Below are positions 47,005 to 57,220 of a stretch of DNA of 64,000 nt, in pieces; within the stretch, counting starts at the first letter, position 1, and the number at the start of each line of letters is the position of its first letter. The translations under genes and the position numbers were made by a program. The stretch spans positions 26,725,426-26,789,425 of the forward strand of contig NC_071398.1 of the NCBI RefSeq assembly GCF_022682495.2. The letters run 5' to 3'. This DNA comes from Desmodus rotundus. Lineage: Eukaryota > Chordata > Mammalia > Chiroptera > Phyllostomidae. Below the pieces are notes generated by a model. It was not told the DNA's origin. It did no database searches and saw nothing but the letters and a program-made list of their open reading frames with translations.

Positions 47005-47235
47005 AAAGGCCATGGGCTCTGGATACTTGAGTTCAAATCCAAAGTCATTATCTAGCTGACTTTGGCAAAGTTTGTGGGGCTCAGTTTCTTCCTCTGTAAA
47101 GTGGATATTAATATCAGTCCCTACCCCCATAGAGTTGCTGTAAGGATTAAAGGAACTGATGTATGTAAAATGCTAAGAAAAGTGTGTGACACAGAGTTAG
47201 TGGTGAATAAATGGCAGCCTTGTCATCACCACTGC
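47005..47235 (+). repeat. MIR element
   Basis: Sense MIR, well preserved: GGCTCTGGATACTTGAGTTC, GGGCTCAGTTTCTTCCTCTG, TAAAGTGGATATTAATATCA, GTTGCTGTAAGGATTAAAGG and GTAAAATGCTAAGAAAAGTG. Confidence 0.8.
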
Positions 47236-47279
47236 CATTATCATTAGCATCATCACTATTTAATAATCATAATAAGAAC

Positions 47280-47465
47280 AATTGCCTTACATTATTGAGG
47301 ATGCTTATGTACCTCAGCACTTACTATTTCTCAGATCATTTACCCACTGTAATCCTTTTGGGATAAGCCTTATTTCTCCTGTTTTGCAGAGGAAGGAAAT
47401 GAAGCTCAGAGAGGCCACATGACTTTCAGTAAGTCCACATTGTTCATGAGTTCTGAGCTGTAAGC
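47280..47465 (-). repeat. MIR element
   Basis: Antisense MIR: ATTTACCCACTGTAATCCTT, TCTCCTGTTTTGCAGAGGAA and GGAAATGAAGCTCAGAGAGG. Confidence 0.7.
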
Positions 47466-47484
47466 GTTCTTCTCCTAAGTACTC

Positions 47485-47870
47485 TGTGCATTAGTCAGGA
47501 TAGGATAGGCTCTGCTGTAGTGATAAGCATCTCCTAATTTCAATGGTTCAAAGCAACAAAGGATTAATTAAGCTCCATGTCCACTGAGGGTTAGTTGGGG
47601 GCTCTGTTCCTCAGGACTGTTTTTTCTTTGGGATCTAGGTTGATGAAGTCACCACTATTTGAAACATAAATATAGCTAGTCACCCTGGAGAAAGCAGAAA
47701 GAACCTGGCTAAGCACACTATAACTCTTAAAGCTTTTGATCAGGATTAGCCATAATGACACATGTCATTTTCACATTTCATTGTCTAAAGCAAATCTTAA
47801 TGCCACAACGAACTTCAAATGGCCAGGGAGGTATAGTTCTACTATGTGCCCAAAAAGAGAGGAGACAAAA
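47485..47870. repeat. Ancient interspersed repeat, family unresolved
   Basis: GTCAGGATAGGATAGGCTCT, CAATGGTTCAAAGCAACAAA, GGTTAGTTGGGGGCTCTGTT and GGATCTAGGTTGATGAAG match a widespread old mammalian repeat pattern that I cannot name with confidence. Confidence 0.45.
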
Positions 47871-48495
47871 TAACTAGGAAAGCTTCAGTGACTACTCCCT
47901 GACCATAAGCCTGATTCATAAATAGAAGATATAGAGGTATAGAAGATCTAGAGTTTTCACTAGACATTTCAGGGACTATCTTCATTTTTGATGAAAAAAA
48001 GAAGCAAAGTCAAGATACCCAATGAGCAGGAGAGTTAAACTCACAGTCTGCATTAAGAAACCACTGAGGAAGTGACCCACTAAGATCCCCAGTCATTCTC
48101 TTAGACAATAAGGGATGCAAAAGTGTGCTACTGATGGGTGAAGAATGGGCCCAGCCAAGTAAAGTACAGTGTCTGAATGACCCAAAGATAACTTCCTCTT
48201 TTTCTGATCTGCTGTCGTATCATTCGGTATGTCTGTTATGTTGCGTAATGGAGACTTCGTAGAGAGTATTGAACTGTGAGCCGTTGAGGGCTGTGAGTAC
48301 TATAGAATTCACAAATGGCTGATAAATATTTTGAATAGAAGAAAAGCCAGTGGGAGAAGACGAGTGTTCGAGGAAATTGTGTTCACGAAGGAAACATCGC
48401 GATGAAAGTCATGGGAGAGAGACAGTAAATGGAGGTCTCATTCTGGTACATTCATTGACATAACCTGAGCTCCTGCCATAAGAACGGCGTTGGGC
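47871..48495. other. Intronic sequence without recognised features
   Basis: Nothing was recognised. Confidence 0.35.
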
Positions 48496-48499
48496 CGAT

Positions 48500-48700
48500 T
48501 ACATGTCGAAGTGTGTGCAAGCATGAAGTATTTGTCCTTTTGTGACTGTTGTGTTTCACTTAACGTAATATATTCATGTTTAAGGCTGAGTAATATTCAG
48601 TTGTGTGCACGCACCCTGTTTTGTGTGTCCATTCATCCATCACCGGACACTTGGGTTGCTTTCACCTCTTGGCCACTGTGAATAATGCTGCAGAATGTCC
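48500..48700 (-). repeat. Old L1 3' end
   Basis: Antisense L1: GTATTTGTCCTTTTGTGACT, GTTTCACTTAACGTAATATA, AAGGCTGAGTAATATTCAGT, ATCACCGGACACTTGGGTTG and CTGTGAATAATGCTGC. Confidence 0.8.
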
Positions 48701-49918
48701 ATTCCTTCTATGTATCCAATGGATCATTTAGTAAAAATGATATTACACTTGGCCACTAATAAATCTTTTTAAAAACTGAACAGTAGAAATTTCATAAGCC
48801 ACATTATTATGTAATACATTGGAAATAAACAATTAAAACATTGTCAATACTTGGAAATTAAGAAGCATTCTCATAAATAGAAATCCTACAGCCTAGAGAA
48901 AATGACCAAAAAAATTATAAACTATCAGAAAATAACACAAAAACCATAAACCCAACAATTAACACTGAATCCTGTGAAACTCAGTTTAAGCTGTGCTTGG
49001 GAATAACCTTAAATGTCTTTGTTATAAAAGAACAAAAGCAAAGTTGGTGCAATGAAAACACTAATAGATCCAGGATAAAGATAGTGGATTTAGTTATGCC
49101 CTCATCTGGCATTACTGGGGTTTGCTGTTCCTTCCCAAATGTACCATCCTGCCTTGAATCTTAGTAACCTCCATGGGACAATGGAAACCATTTGAACTGG
49201 GTGGTGAATGCAGCCAGCCCTAGCTAATGTGAGAACCACTGGTCTAGTGGGTGTCTAGCTGTCGTCCTCCTTCATTGGATTGCCAGAGCATTGGTTCAGT
49301 GTTTCTACACCGGAGTACTGGGACTCTTGGCACTGAATTTTCCTTAGTTCCCCTTGTTAATTTATGAACAAGTGGTTGAAAGTAGTTTGACCAGCATGAA
49401 GATTAGAATAGGGTGTGGATGTAATAGCTACCCAGACTGCTGAGTGGCTAAATATGTTCAAGTTCAAAGGCATGTCAAGGACTAAATCACAGCTAAGAAT
49501 TAATTAATGCTTATAGATAACCTTAGAGAACCAATCTAATGATAAAGCAATGCCTTCTAATGACTATAGGTGATGGCAATAAGTGCGTATTTTCCCCTAT
49601 TTAACAGAATAAAACACATCTTCTAAACTATCATGCACATTGTCAATATTTATTCTTACACTTTTAAAAAAGTTATTTTTTACTGTATAAATAAGGAATA
49701 TAGTGTCATTTTGTGAAACCATAAATATTGTAAAGGTGAAGGAAAAAAATATCGTCCCTACTCCATTCCCCAAAGACCTACACAGTTCACATGTGATGCG
49801 TTCCCTTCTGTAATTTGCGGGGAAGGTCTCATTATTTTCTAGTTTTTCATTCTTTTGATCATATGTATGAATAGTCTTCTATGATACAGTCTTCTATCCT
49901 TTGAAGGCTTTCCTGATT
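48701..49918. other. Intronic sequence without recognised features
   Basis: AT-rich; no gene or clear repeat was recognised. Confidence 0.35.
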
Positions 49919-49919
49919 T

Positions 49920-49920
<1 letters not shown>

Positions 49921-49969
<49 letters not shown>

Positions 49970-50358
49970 GTTATTTAATTACAGTTGTATGCCTTTTCCC
50001 CCATCCCTTCACCCCACCCCAGGTGAACCCACTTCCCTCCCCCCTCTCCACCCTCCCCCTTGGATTTGTTCATGTGTCCTTTATAGTAGTTCCTGTAATC
50101 CCCTCTACCTACTGTCCCCGCCCCCACCCCCCACCCCCGCCCTTGCTATTGTTACATTGTTCTTAACTTCAATGTCTCTGGTTATATTTTGTTTGCTTTT
50201 TCCTTCTATTGCTTATGTTCCAGTTAAAGGTGAGATCATATGGTATTTGTCCCTCACTTCCTGGCTTATTTCACTTAGCATAATGCTCTCCAGTTTCATC
50301 CATGCTGTTGCAAAGGGTATAAGCTCCTTCTTTCTCTCTGCTGCGTAGAATTCCAATA
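49921..50358 (-). mobile_element. Bat L1 3' end with long poly(A) tail, antisense
   Basis: A T run of nearly 40 bases (the poly(A) tail) is followed by an antisense L1 3' UTR: AATTACAGTTGTATGCCTTT, CACCCCACCCCAGGTGAACC, TGGATTTGTTCATGTGTCCT. Then comes TTCCTGGCTTATTTCACTTA, ending near GCGTAGAATTCC. The long tail and low divergence suggest recent insertion. It is 5' truncated and has no coding part. Minus-strand G runs lie in the 3' UTR (50116-50142). No target duplication was found. Confidence 0.88.
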
Positions 50359-50850
50359 GAGGAGAATTAGAGGCACCAGTTTAGTTGGATGTGACAGGGA
50401 AGAAGTGCTGGGGTATTTGTGTTGGGGCTGCTTTGCATAATGAGCAGTGTTTACTGAGAGGGTCCTCACACAGAGGATTTACACTGATAAGGGCAGGGAA
50501 GATTCTGAGGCCCTTTGTGACTCCTAGGTGTTCATAACCCCGGCCTCGGAAGTCAACTTTGGGGATTTGTAAAAGGAGAAATGAAAAGGTACTGATGTTG
50601 CAGAGGTAAAGTGACTGCATTTTTTTTTAAAAGGTTGTATAATAGACCTTGTTTTTTATTTTAATTTGTGAGTTTATGAGCATTTTATGATCACATAAAA
50701 ATATGCAAATAAAGTTGAACTTCTTCACTAAAAGCTTTAATCAAGTGCCTTCTATATTTCAAACTCAGGAAATGTTAAAGGGAATAAGAAATAAATAGCC
50801 CAAGGGACAATTACCACCACCAAGAAAGAGACCATCTGTTCTCTGTGCTT
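50359..50850. other. Intronic sequence without recognised features
   Basis: Nothing was recognised. Confidence 0.35.
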
Positions 50851-50855
50851 TCATA

Positions 50856-51035
50856 CAGCAGTCCCCAACCTTTTTGGCACCAGGGACGGTTTCGTGGAAG
50901 ACAATTTTTCTACAGACCAGGGGGTGGGGCAGAGAGTGTTTGGGGTGATTCAAGTACATTACATTCATGCCCACCTCCTGCTGTGCAGCCCGGTTCCTAA
51001 TAGGCCTGGACTGGTCCAGGGGTTGGGGACCCCTG
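50856..51035. mobile_element. Non-autonomous hAT element
   Basis: A 180-bp element with inverted ends CAGCAGTCCCCAACC and GGTTGGGGACCCCTG. Inside are TTTTTGGCACCAGGGACGGT and TTCGTGGAAGACAATTTTTC. The flanking octamers CTTTCATA and CATTAATA match at 6 of 8 bases, fitting a decayed hAT duplication. Confidence 0.85.
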
Positions 51036-51399
51036 CATTAATAGGCCTCGCTGGTGAGCAGGGTTAAGCCCAGAGAATGAGGTTTGGTCTCCACAGAGTG
51101 GGGCAGAAGAAGTCGGGAGACGCCCCAGTGAGGGAGTCACCTCTGGTGCTGAGTCCAGGAAGACAGGAGAGGTCTCCAGCAGAACGGGAAGGGGGAGGGA
51201 AGTCCAGAGACCCAGGTCCAGGGAAAGTGGACAAAGTTCAGAAGGCCTATGTTTGGTTGAGGCAAAAAGTTGGAGTTGAAGAAGCAGGTGGAGACCTATC
51301 AAAGAGAGCCTCTGGGATATTACCCTGGGAGCCCTTGAAATATTTAATCTGGGGACTTCTCAGTCAGGTTTGAGCTTGCATTTTAGGTTAACCAGAATT

Positions 51400-51550
51400 A
51401 GGATAGGAGGGGAAAGGAGAAATCAGAAGCATGGAGGCCAGTTAGGAGACTATTGGAACAGTTGGCTACTTATTTGGTAAACAAATACTTATTGAAAGCT
51501 TACTGTGTTAAATGCACTGTTCCAGGCACTGAGAACGAAGCAGTCAAAAA
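51400..51550 (+). repeat. L2 fragments
   Basis: GGCCAGTTAGGAGACTATTG is an L2 internal word. AACAAATACTTATTGAAAGC and CACTGTTCCAGGCACTGAGA belong to an L2 3' region, probably a second fragment. Confidence 0.6.
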
Positions 51551-51794
51551 TGTCTTGTGAAAAATGTGAGCTAAGGTGCAGACACTGGAGATCAGCAGGG
51601 GGCAGGGCTACGATACATAAAACTTGGTGACCGTGGCATTTCGATACATCAGATACATTTTCTGTAGGGAAAACGACTGATATCAGTACAATCAGGAAAA
51701 GTCTGAACCCATACGGAGCCACCAAAATAGGCAATTAAAAACCACACTGACTAAAGGCAACGTGAGGTTCCAGATTGGATTTTGGGTCAGAAAA

Positions 51795-52010
51795 AGGATA
51801 GAAGTGGAAAAACTGGTAAAATCGAATACATGAAATCTGGAGGGTAGTTAATAGTCACGTATCCATGTTAATTTTTCAGTTGGGACCAATGGTCCATGGT
51901 TACATAAGATGTTAACATTGGGGGAAACTGGATTAAAAGTATATGGGAACTCTACTACTTTGGCAATGTTTCTATAAATGTAAAATTATTTCCCCAAAAG
52001 TTGGGAGATA
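51795..52010 (+). repeat. L1M 3' UTR
   Basis: AACTGGTAAAATCGAATACA, GTATCCATGTTAATTTTTCA, ATAAGATGTTAACATTGGGG, GAAACTGGATTAAAAGTATA and TGTAAAATTATTTCC follow the L1MB/L1MC 3' UTR. Confidence 0.75.
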
Positions 52011-53300
52011 TGTATGTGTGTATATATGTATTCCAAACACATTGATTAGAAAAAATATAGAATAACTTATACAGAATGATCCTATTTATTTAAAAGCATG
52101 CAAAGTTGCTGTATATTCTATGAGCACATATACATATATGTAAATTCATAGAGTTCCTTAACAGCATATGTATGTAACCTGGTATCATTGGTTACTTGCA
52201 GCTGTGAATAGAGGCAGGGATAGGACTGCATGAGGGGACAGGACTTAAAGGGGCCTTGGCTTTGTCCATCACAGGGCACATTCTCTAAGAAATATGCAGC
52301 GAGAACATCCTTTGAAACTGAAGTCAAACAGCCACTGCCTGCCACAGGCCACGGTATTTCCCACCCTCCCTGGGTGCAGAGGACTCTGGTCCCATCTGTG
52401 CCGTGCCAGGGACACAGGTAGGCTGCTGGCCACTGCCAAGGCTATCTGGGAAGTCACTCTACCCAGATATGCAGCAAGACTTCTGTGTGCTATTTACATG
52501 CCCACAGTCCAAGTTTTTTCTCATTATTAGCTCTTTTTTTCTCATTCCAACTCAAAGGATAAGAAAAAAAATCCCACTGTGAAAAGAAGTGTTGAATTAC
52601 AAAGAATAATAGGAAAGATCAGCTAATTGTGAAGCCCTGCTATGTGGTATAATGGGTGTTAACAGCTGCTTCAGGAGGGAGCTGGTGCAGGATTCGTTCT
52701 GGCCAGACAGGGTGCGCTGGATTTCTTACATTCTGCCATGGTAACAACGACAACAAAGGGCCCCAGCCCTGGGGGGGCCGTAGCTGTGAGGCCGCACCTG
52801 TACACTTTCCAGGAGTTTAACAGGGTATGATCAGTGTCATCTAGAAACCCACTTGCCTTACGTGGAATAGCTTTGACATGTGGCTGAGCTCCTCTCTGGG
52901 TCTGTGGCCATTGCACACCTCCTACCGCCCACCTTAGTGAGGCTGAAGTGGACTGGGGTCCCTAGAAACCAGGAAGCTGGAGAGGTGGTGGTTGATTCCA
53001 GAATCTAAATGGGGTCCAGACTCCTGTGTTTTCCCTCTCCCATGCTTTCCTCTCCAAGATCCCGGGATGCCTTTGGCATGTGTTCAGGTATTGGACTTGG
53101 AGAAGTACCAGCTCTGCTTTGCTGGTTTTCTAGAAAACAAGTTTTTCAAAGAATTCCTGATAGTGTTATATGTTTAAAATATTAGGTTTAGGAAGAAGGT
53201 AGCAAATAAACTCAGACTTTTCTTAGCAGAAAGATCCAAATGGTAGCTGTGGAAATTACTGCCAGTTATAATGAGTGTGGATGGTGATAAAATCTGTCTA
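52011..53300. other. Intronic sequence without recognised features
   Basis: The short open frames on both strands at about 52230-52530 show no protein resemblance. Confidence 0.35.
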
Positions 53301-53303
53301 AAT

Positions 53304-53460
53304 CAGTGGTCCTCAAACTTGGGTGTGCATCGGAATCACCCAGGCCCCGCCCCATGGGCTTCTGATTTAGGAGTCTGGGTGGGGCCTAAGAATTTGCATT
53401 TCTATCCGTTTCCCAGGTGATGCCCCTGCTGGTCCAGGGAAACATATCTTGAGACCAGTG
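53304..53460 (+). mobile_element. MER5A hAT-Charlie element
   Basis: CAGTGGTCCTCAAACTTGGG at the start, GTGCATCGGAATCACCCAGG, GGCCTAAGAATTTGCATTTC, TCCCAGGTGATGCCCCTGCT and GAGACCAGTG at the end. Nearly full length. Confidence 0.9.
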
Positions 53461-54485
53461 TTCCAGGGACAATGAGGCCCCTCACTTCCCTGTGCTGGGG
53501 GACACATAAGGCGCATCAGTCAGGGGGGCATTGTAACCAGTGTGGCTGTGTGATATTATTTCAAAGTGGATACAGCTCTGAGGACCAGGAGGCAGCATCA
53601 ACAGATACATTAAAAGCCCAGGCTTTAAAAACAAAATTACTGAGAAAGAGAGATGAGTCGTGCCCAGCAGAGGTGCTTACAGTGGGGACTTGCTCCTGTC
53701 CTGGGGAATAAGTCACTTAAATCCAACAGCCTGTGTTCATTCAACTGAGTCGTCTCTGCAAGACCCCGTTTCTGAGAGGCCAACTGGGTCAAGCTCTCTG
53801 AGAGAGAGCAAGAAAATAGCCAGGACCTGACCTTAATAGCAGGAGGAAAGTTGCCCCAAGGGAATTTCTGAGTCTAGAATTCAGCTTTCTGCACTGAGTG
53901 GCAGGTGGAGAAATGGGAGGGTGGCAGTGTTTGCCCTGAGAGAGCTTTCAGGACAGTCCACCCCTGTGTTTCTACCAGAAGGTCTGGGATACTGTCCTCC
54001 CAGCTCTTTCTGAGCAGGGAAGGGTCAGGAAAGATTAGAGCACAGAAGGCTTCTCCTGGCAGGTCCTCACCAAGGGGCCATGTCTGGCAGAGAGATGGGG
54101 CCAGAAGTCCACTCCTGGGAAGCACAGCAGCTCCGGAGCTCTTGCAGGTGTCCCAGGTTTACTTCCCTTTAGATTGTCCTCTGGATAATACGACCTTCTG
54201 GAGAGGACCTAGCTGCTGGGTGTGCCTGGGGGAGCAAGAAGAGAAGGGTCTAATCCACATTTGGGCCAAAGGGGAAGGGACAGTAAACATGGAGATGACA
54301 AAGAAAAGTGGCATTTTCTCAGCTGCCCCCTCCCACAGGAGGTCTGTTTCCAGAACCCTTCTTTTCTCAAACCAGAGAGGATTGTGAAGAGATGTGTTCC
54401 CTCAGAGATTTTCATAAAATATTATAGCTAAGATAATTTTTATGCCTAGAGGTGCATCTTACCCATTACCACCAATGGCATAATT
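53461..54485. other. Intronic sequence with a long chance ORF
   Basis: GC-richer than the surroundings. The 160-codon + strand frame at 53905-54387 shows no recognisable domain, no clear Kozak context and no splice-linked partner, so it is not called a gene. Confidence 0.4.
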
Positions 54486-54489
54486 TCGT

Positions 54490-54735
54490 CAGGATTGTTA
54501 TGATTAGTATTGCAATCATTAGCTACTATTTACGGAGCCCCTTCTATGTGCCTGGAAGGACAGTTTGCACACACCATCTCATTAAATCCCCACTAACAAC
54601 CCTGGGGAATAAGTGGCGTTATCTTCATCATACAGATGAGGAAGTCAGGAGCCAAAGAAGCAAAGTACCATGTCCAAGGTCACCCGGTTGATCATTGGCC
54701 AAGCTAGGGCTGGGACAAATGTTTGCCTGAGCAGT
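54490..54735 (-). repeat. MIR element
   Basis: Antisense MIR: ATTTACGGAGCCCCTTCTAT, GTGCCTGGAAGGACAGTTTG, CATCTCATTAAATCCCCACT, TCATCATACAGATGAGGAAG and TGTCCAAGGTCACCCGGTTG. Confidence 0.8.
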
Positions 54736-54754
54736 GGTGCTCTTCGTTAAACAG

Positions 54755-54900
54755 ATGTTGGCCTTGGTTCCTGCTATATTCCAGGCACTGCGCCAGGCAC
54801 TGCGCCAGGCACTGGGGTCCGGTGGTGAGCCCAATATGCTGAGCTGTTGACCTCATGGAGCTTCCAACCAGGGGGAGTGGTTTGGGAGAGAATGTCAGTT
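54755..54900 (+). repeat. L2 fragment with 12-bp tandem repeat
   Basis: L2 words CTGCTATATTCCAGGCACTG and CCTCATGGAGCTTCCAACCA surround nearly three copies of CCAGGCACTGCG (54781-54814), an expansion of a normally single L2 word. Confidence 0.7.
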
Positions 54901-55780
54901 GGATTAAATCAAGTCAAGCGGTGACTTCACTTTTAGTCTTGTTTTGGATATTTTCTATTATTTTAAAATGCAAACAGAGGTAATTGGTGTTTAATTAAAT
55001 TTCTCAGTGTATTTTAATGAAGAATATTTTAAATCAGGAAAACACCATATTGCCATATAGAGCTCCGTCCTGCCCTTACTCAAGTGTCACGTAGAACCCT
55101 TTGAGGGTCAAGCTGCCTTAGGCATCACTGCCACCTGGTGGCAGCTGTTGGAATTGCAGGCTTGGTGGCCACAGAACTGGCCCGGTGGGAGGGAGGCTGA
55201 TTCCAGTAGAAGGCGCATTTCCTGTTCTGGTCACCCAAACCCTCCAGGCACAGCTGAGTAAGTTCCAAGAGGTACTGTTCATTTGTAAACAGCTTGCACC
55301 TGAATCAACATCAGCTTACTTTTATCTGCTTGTTTTGAATTTCTATTGCATTCCTGACTTTCAAATTGTTGTTATAATCAAATTAATGCTTGCAGATGCT
55401 GGTGATAGAGTGGCGTGAAATATAGATGAATACTTGGGCAAACTCTAAAACCAATTTTTGCAAATAATAATTTCTCTTTAGTTGGATACCTTCAAATTCC
55501 ATTAAGAAAACGAAATATAATTTGGTTCCTAATTGCCTCCCAACCTCACCTTTGAGACTCAAACCACACTAGTGACACAGCTTCTGAAACTCTAGTCTCT
55601 CTCTCACTGTCCACTGCCTCTCTCTGTCCTCTTCTCTCTGCCTGGACATACCTTCGTCCATCTTTATCTTCTGAATTTATTCTTCAAGTGTCAAAGCAAG
55701 GCTAACAACCTGTAGGGAATTATCTTAAAGTAAATTCACAACTGAGTACAGCAAAGCAATGTCTCTGGAGAAATTGAAGA
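54901..55780. other. Unique AT-rich intronic sequence near the exon
   Basis: The segment at about 54930-55060 (GAGGTAATTGGTGTTTAATT, AAATTTCTCAGTGTATTTTA) is AT-rich with homeobox-type cores and no repeat match. It is a candidate regulatory block 1.4 kb upstream of the exon. Confidence 0.3.
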
Positions 55781-55784
55781 TGGG

Positions 55785-55930
55785 TTCTGAATCCCTTCTT
55801 TGTCTTTCTAATGGCTGTGACTGTGGCAGGTTTACTTAATCTCCATGTCTCAGTGGTTTCATCCATTAAGTGCAAATAACAACATCCCCTGACCCAGCAT
55901 CGTTTTGAGGTTTCTTTCTTTCTTTTTTTT
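55785..55930 (+). repeat. MIR element
   Basis: Sense MIR: TCTAATGGCTGTGACTGTGG, CAGGTTTACTTAATCTCCAT, GTCTCAGTGGTTTCATCCAT and TCGTTTTGAGGTTTC, running into a poly(T) tract. Confidence 0.7.
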
Positions 55931-56410
55931 TTTTTTAATAAAAATGTGTGTAAAAATGCTTGCTCACCACTGTGGCTAGTACCTTGTAGAACCAATGGGG
56001 TGGGTGAAGACCTATGTAAACACCTAGTACCTTAGTCACTGCATGCCTATTGTAAGATTATTGAACAAAAGTTCTATTGTTGTTTTCATTGTCTAGTTGG
56101 CCTTGCTCGCAGGAAAAAAAAAGATGTTTCTTAGGAGTTAAAAATAATATGAATGTCTAACCTTGAACTTTGCTGGAGTTATTTCCCTCCTAGATCCTTC
56201 TCTGCGTGTCATCCCAGTGCTGGTGAGCCTCCACAGCTGTAAGCTGCAAAGATTTGCATATTGAGATGAAAGGTGTTAAGCAATGATGCTATTTTGGGTG
56301 ATACTACTTTACTAGAGTTTATTAGGCACCTCTGTATTAATACCTGTGTTGCGTGGGTTGCTGGCTGAGGTATATTTGTAATGCGCCCTCTCTGTGTGCC
56401 AGAGTCTTAA
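55931..56410. other. Intron just upstream of the CDH13 exon
   Basis: A stretch without recognised repeats between a MIR and the acceptor. No alternative exon was recognised. Confidence 0.4.
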
Positions 56411-56434
56411 ATGTCACTCCGTTCCCCTGACCAG
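56411..56434 (+). other. CDH13: CDH13 3' splice site (acceptor tract)
   Basis: The exon is preceded by a moderately pyrimidine-rich tract (CACTCCGTTCCCCTGACCAG) ending in AG at 56433-56434. The reading frame stays open upstream of the AG, to an ATG at 56411. That upstream part does not match the DVGK that precedes VVDSDRP in human CDH13, so the AG is taken as the exon boundary. An earlier AG at 56401-56402 would add an in-frame stop (TAA) and is less likely. Confidence 0.85.
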
Positions 56435-56587
56435 GTAGTCGATAGTGACAGACCGGAAGGGTCCAAGTTCCGGCTCACTGGAAAGGGAGTGGATCAAGAG
56501 CCTAAAGGAATTTTCAGAATCAACGAGAACACGGGCAGCGTCTCCGTGACACGGACGTTGGACAGAGAAACTATTGCTTCTTATCAA
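56435..56587 (+). CDS. CDH13: CDH13 (T-cadherin) internal exon, EC1 domain
   Basis: This is an internal exon of 51 codons, open throughout and phase 0 at both ends. Its translation begins VVDSDRP, contains [10 protein letters not shown] (codons 27-36) and the cadherin LDRE calcium-binding motif (codons 42-45, 56558-56569), and ends ASYQ. From memory of human CDH13 it corresponds to about residues 162-212 of the precursor, within EC1, just after the propeptide cleavage region. It is near identical to human, apart from a Gly for Arg at codon 9 and ETIAS for EVIAV near the end. T-cadherin is a GPI-anchored, atypical cadherin on endothelial, muscle and neural cells. It mediates weak homophilic adhesion, guides axons and binds hexameric adiponectin and LDL. 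The preceding base pair is AG and the following sequence is GTGAGT, so the exon limits are clear. By alignment it is probably exon 4; exon numbering is inference. Neighbouring CDH13 exons are not in the window. Confidence 0.93.
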
Positions 56588-56593
56588 GTGAGT
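56588..56593 (+). other. CDH13: CDH13 5' splice site (donor)
   Basis: GTGAGT directly follows the CAA codon and is a strong consensus U1 site. The frame continues open for about 150 bp into the intron, but the protein after this point (VSTPQVP) does not resemble the next CDH13 segment. Confidence 0.9.
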
Positions 56594-56894
56594 ACCCCCC
56601 AAGTGCCCATCGTGCGTGAAGAGCCGTGGCTGTCCAAGACAGTTTCTTCCCACGGAGCTCATTGTTTCTGTGCTTCATCAGACCCAGGGCGGTGTGACTC
56701 TAAGTGTGTCTCTGTGGGATCTGAGGGGTGTTGAACCCGACAGTGGGGGTCCCTATCTCTTCAGTGGAGCCCCCAGACTGGTGTGATATTTTGGGCACTG
56801 GAAAGCAAAACGAGGGGTCCTGGGGGGGATCTCAAGGATGTTGGAACCCTTAGGGCAGCTTCAGCTTTCTAGAAACCAGCTTAGTAGTAAGAGG

Positions 56895-57050
56895 TATAAA
56901 ACCATGGACCTGGTCATTTTACTTTTTAGAATCTGTCCTAAGGAAATAGGAAGAAATTTAGTTAGACTTTTATACAATGATCTTATAGCAGGACATGATG
57001 CTTACTTAAATGGAATCAAATGGAAGTTGTGTTTAACGACTGAAAATATT
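56895..57050 (+). repeat. Possible L1M fragment
   Basis: AGAATCTGTCCTAAGGAAAT and AGGAAGAAATTTAGTTAGAC loosely follow the start of the L1ME 3' region. Highly diverged and uncertain. Confidence 0.35.
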
Positions 57051-57220
57051 TTTGAAGAGGTTCTACTTATAAGGGAGAGATTCAGGACAGGGAATGGAAA
57101 CAGACACACGTTTGTGATTACATACGGCATCCTCATTACAGATCAAGTGTTTGCACGTAGCATGATGGGTGTGTGTTTGCGAAGAAACATGATGCAGGAG
57201 AAATCAACGTGTTAATTAAT

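Larger units (their letters stand above)
1..56434 (+). other. CDH13: CDH13 intron upstream of the exon (3' part)
   Basis: The sequence is about 60% AT and dense in interspersed repeats. It has no open reading frame with recognisable protein similarity other than transposon remnants. Since the exon at 56435 is internal and on the + strand, this stretch is read as the 3' portion of the preceding CDH13 intron. That assignment is inference, because the upstream exon lies outside the window. Confidence 0.8.

Noticed and set aside
49968..50348. 126-codon proline-rich frame
   Set aside because: It is translation of the antisense side of the L1 3' UTR, whose C-rich sequence codes proline by chance.
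53905..54387. 160-codon open frame on the + strand
   Set aside because: It is one of the longest frames in the window but has no recognisable domain, signal peptide or splice structure. It overlaps antisense frames and lies in a GC-richer patch where long chance frames are expected.
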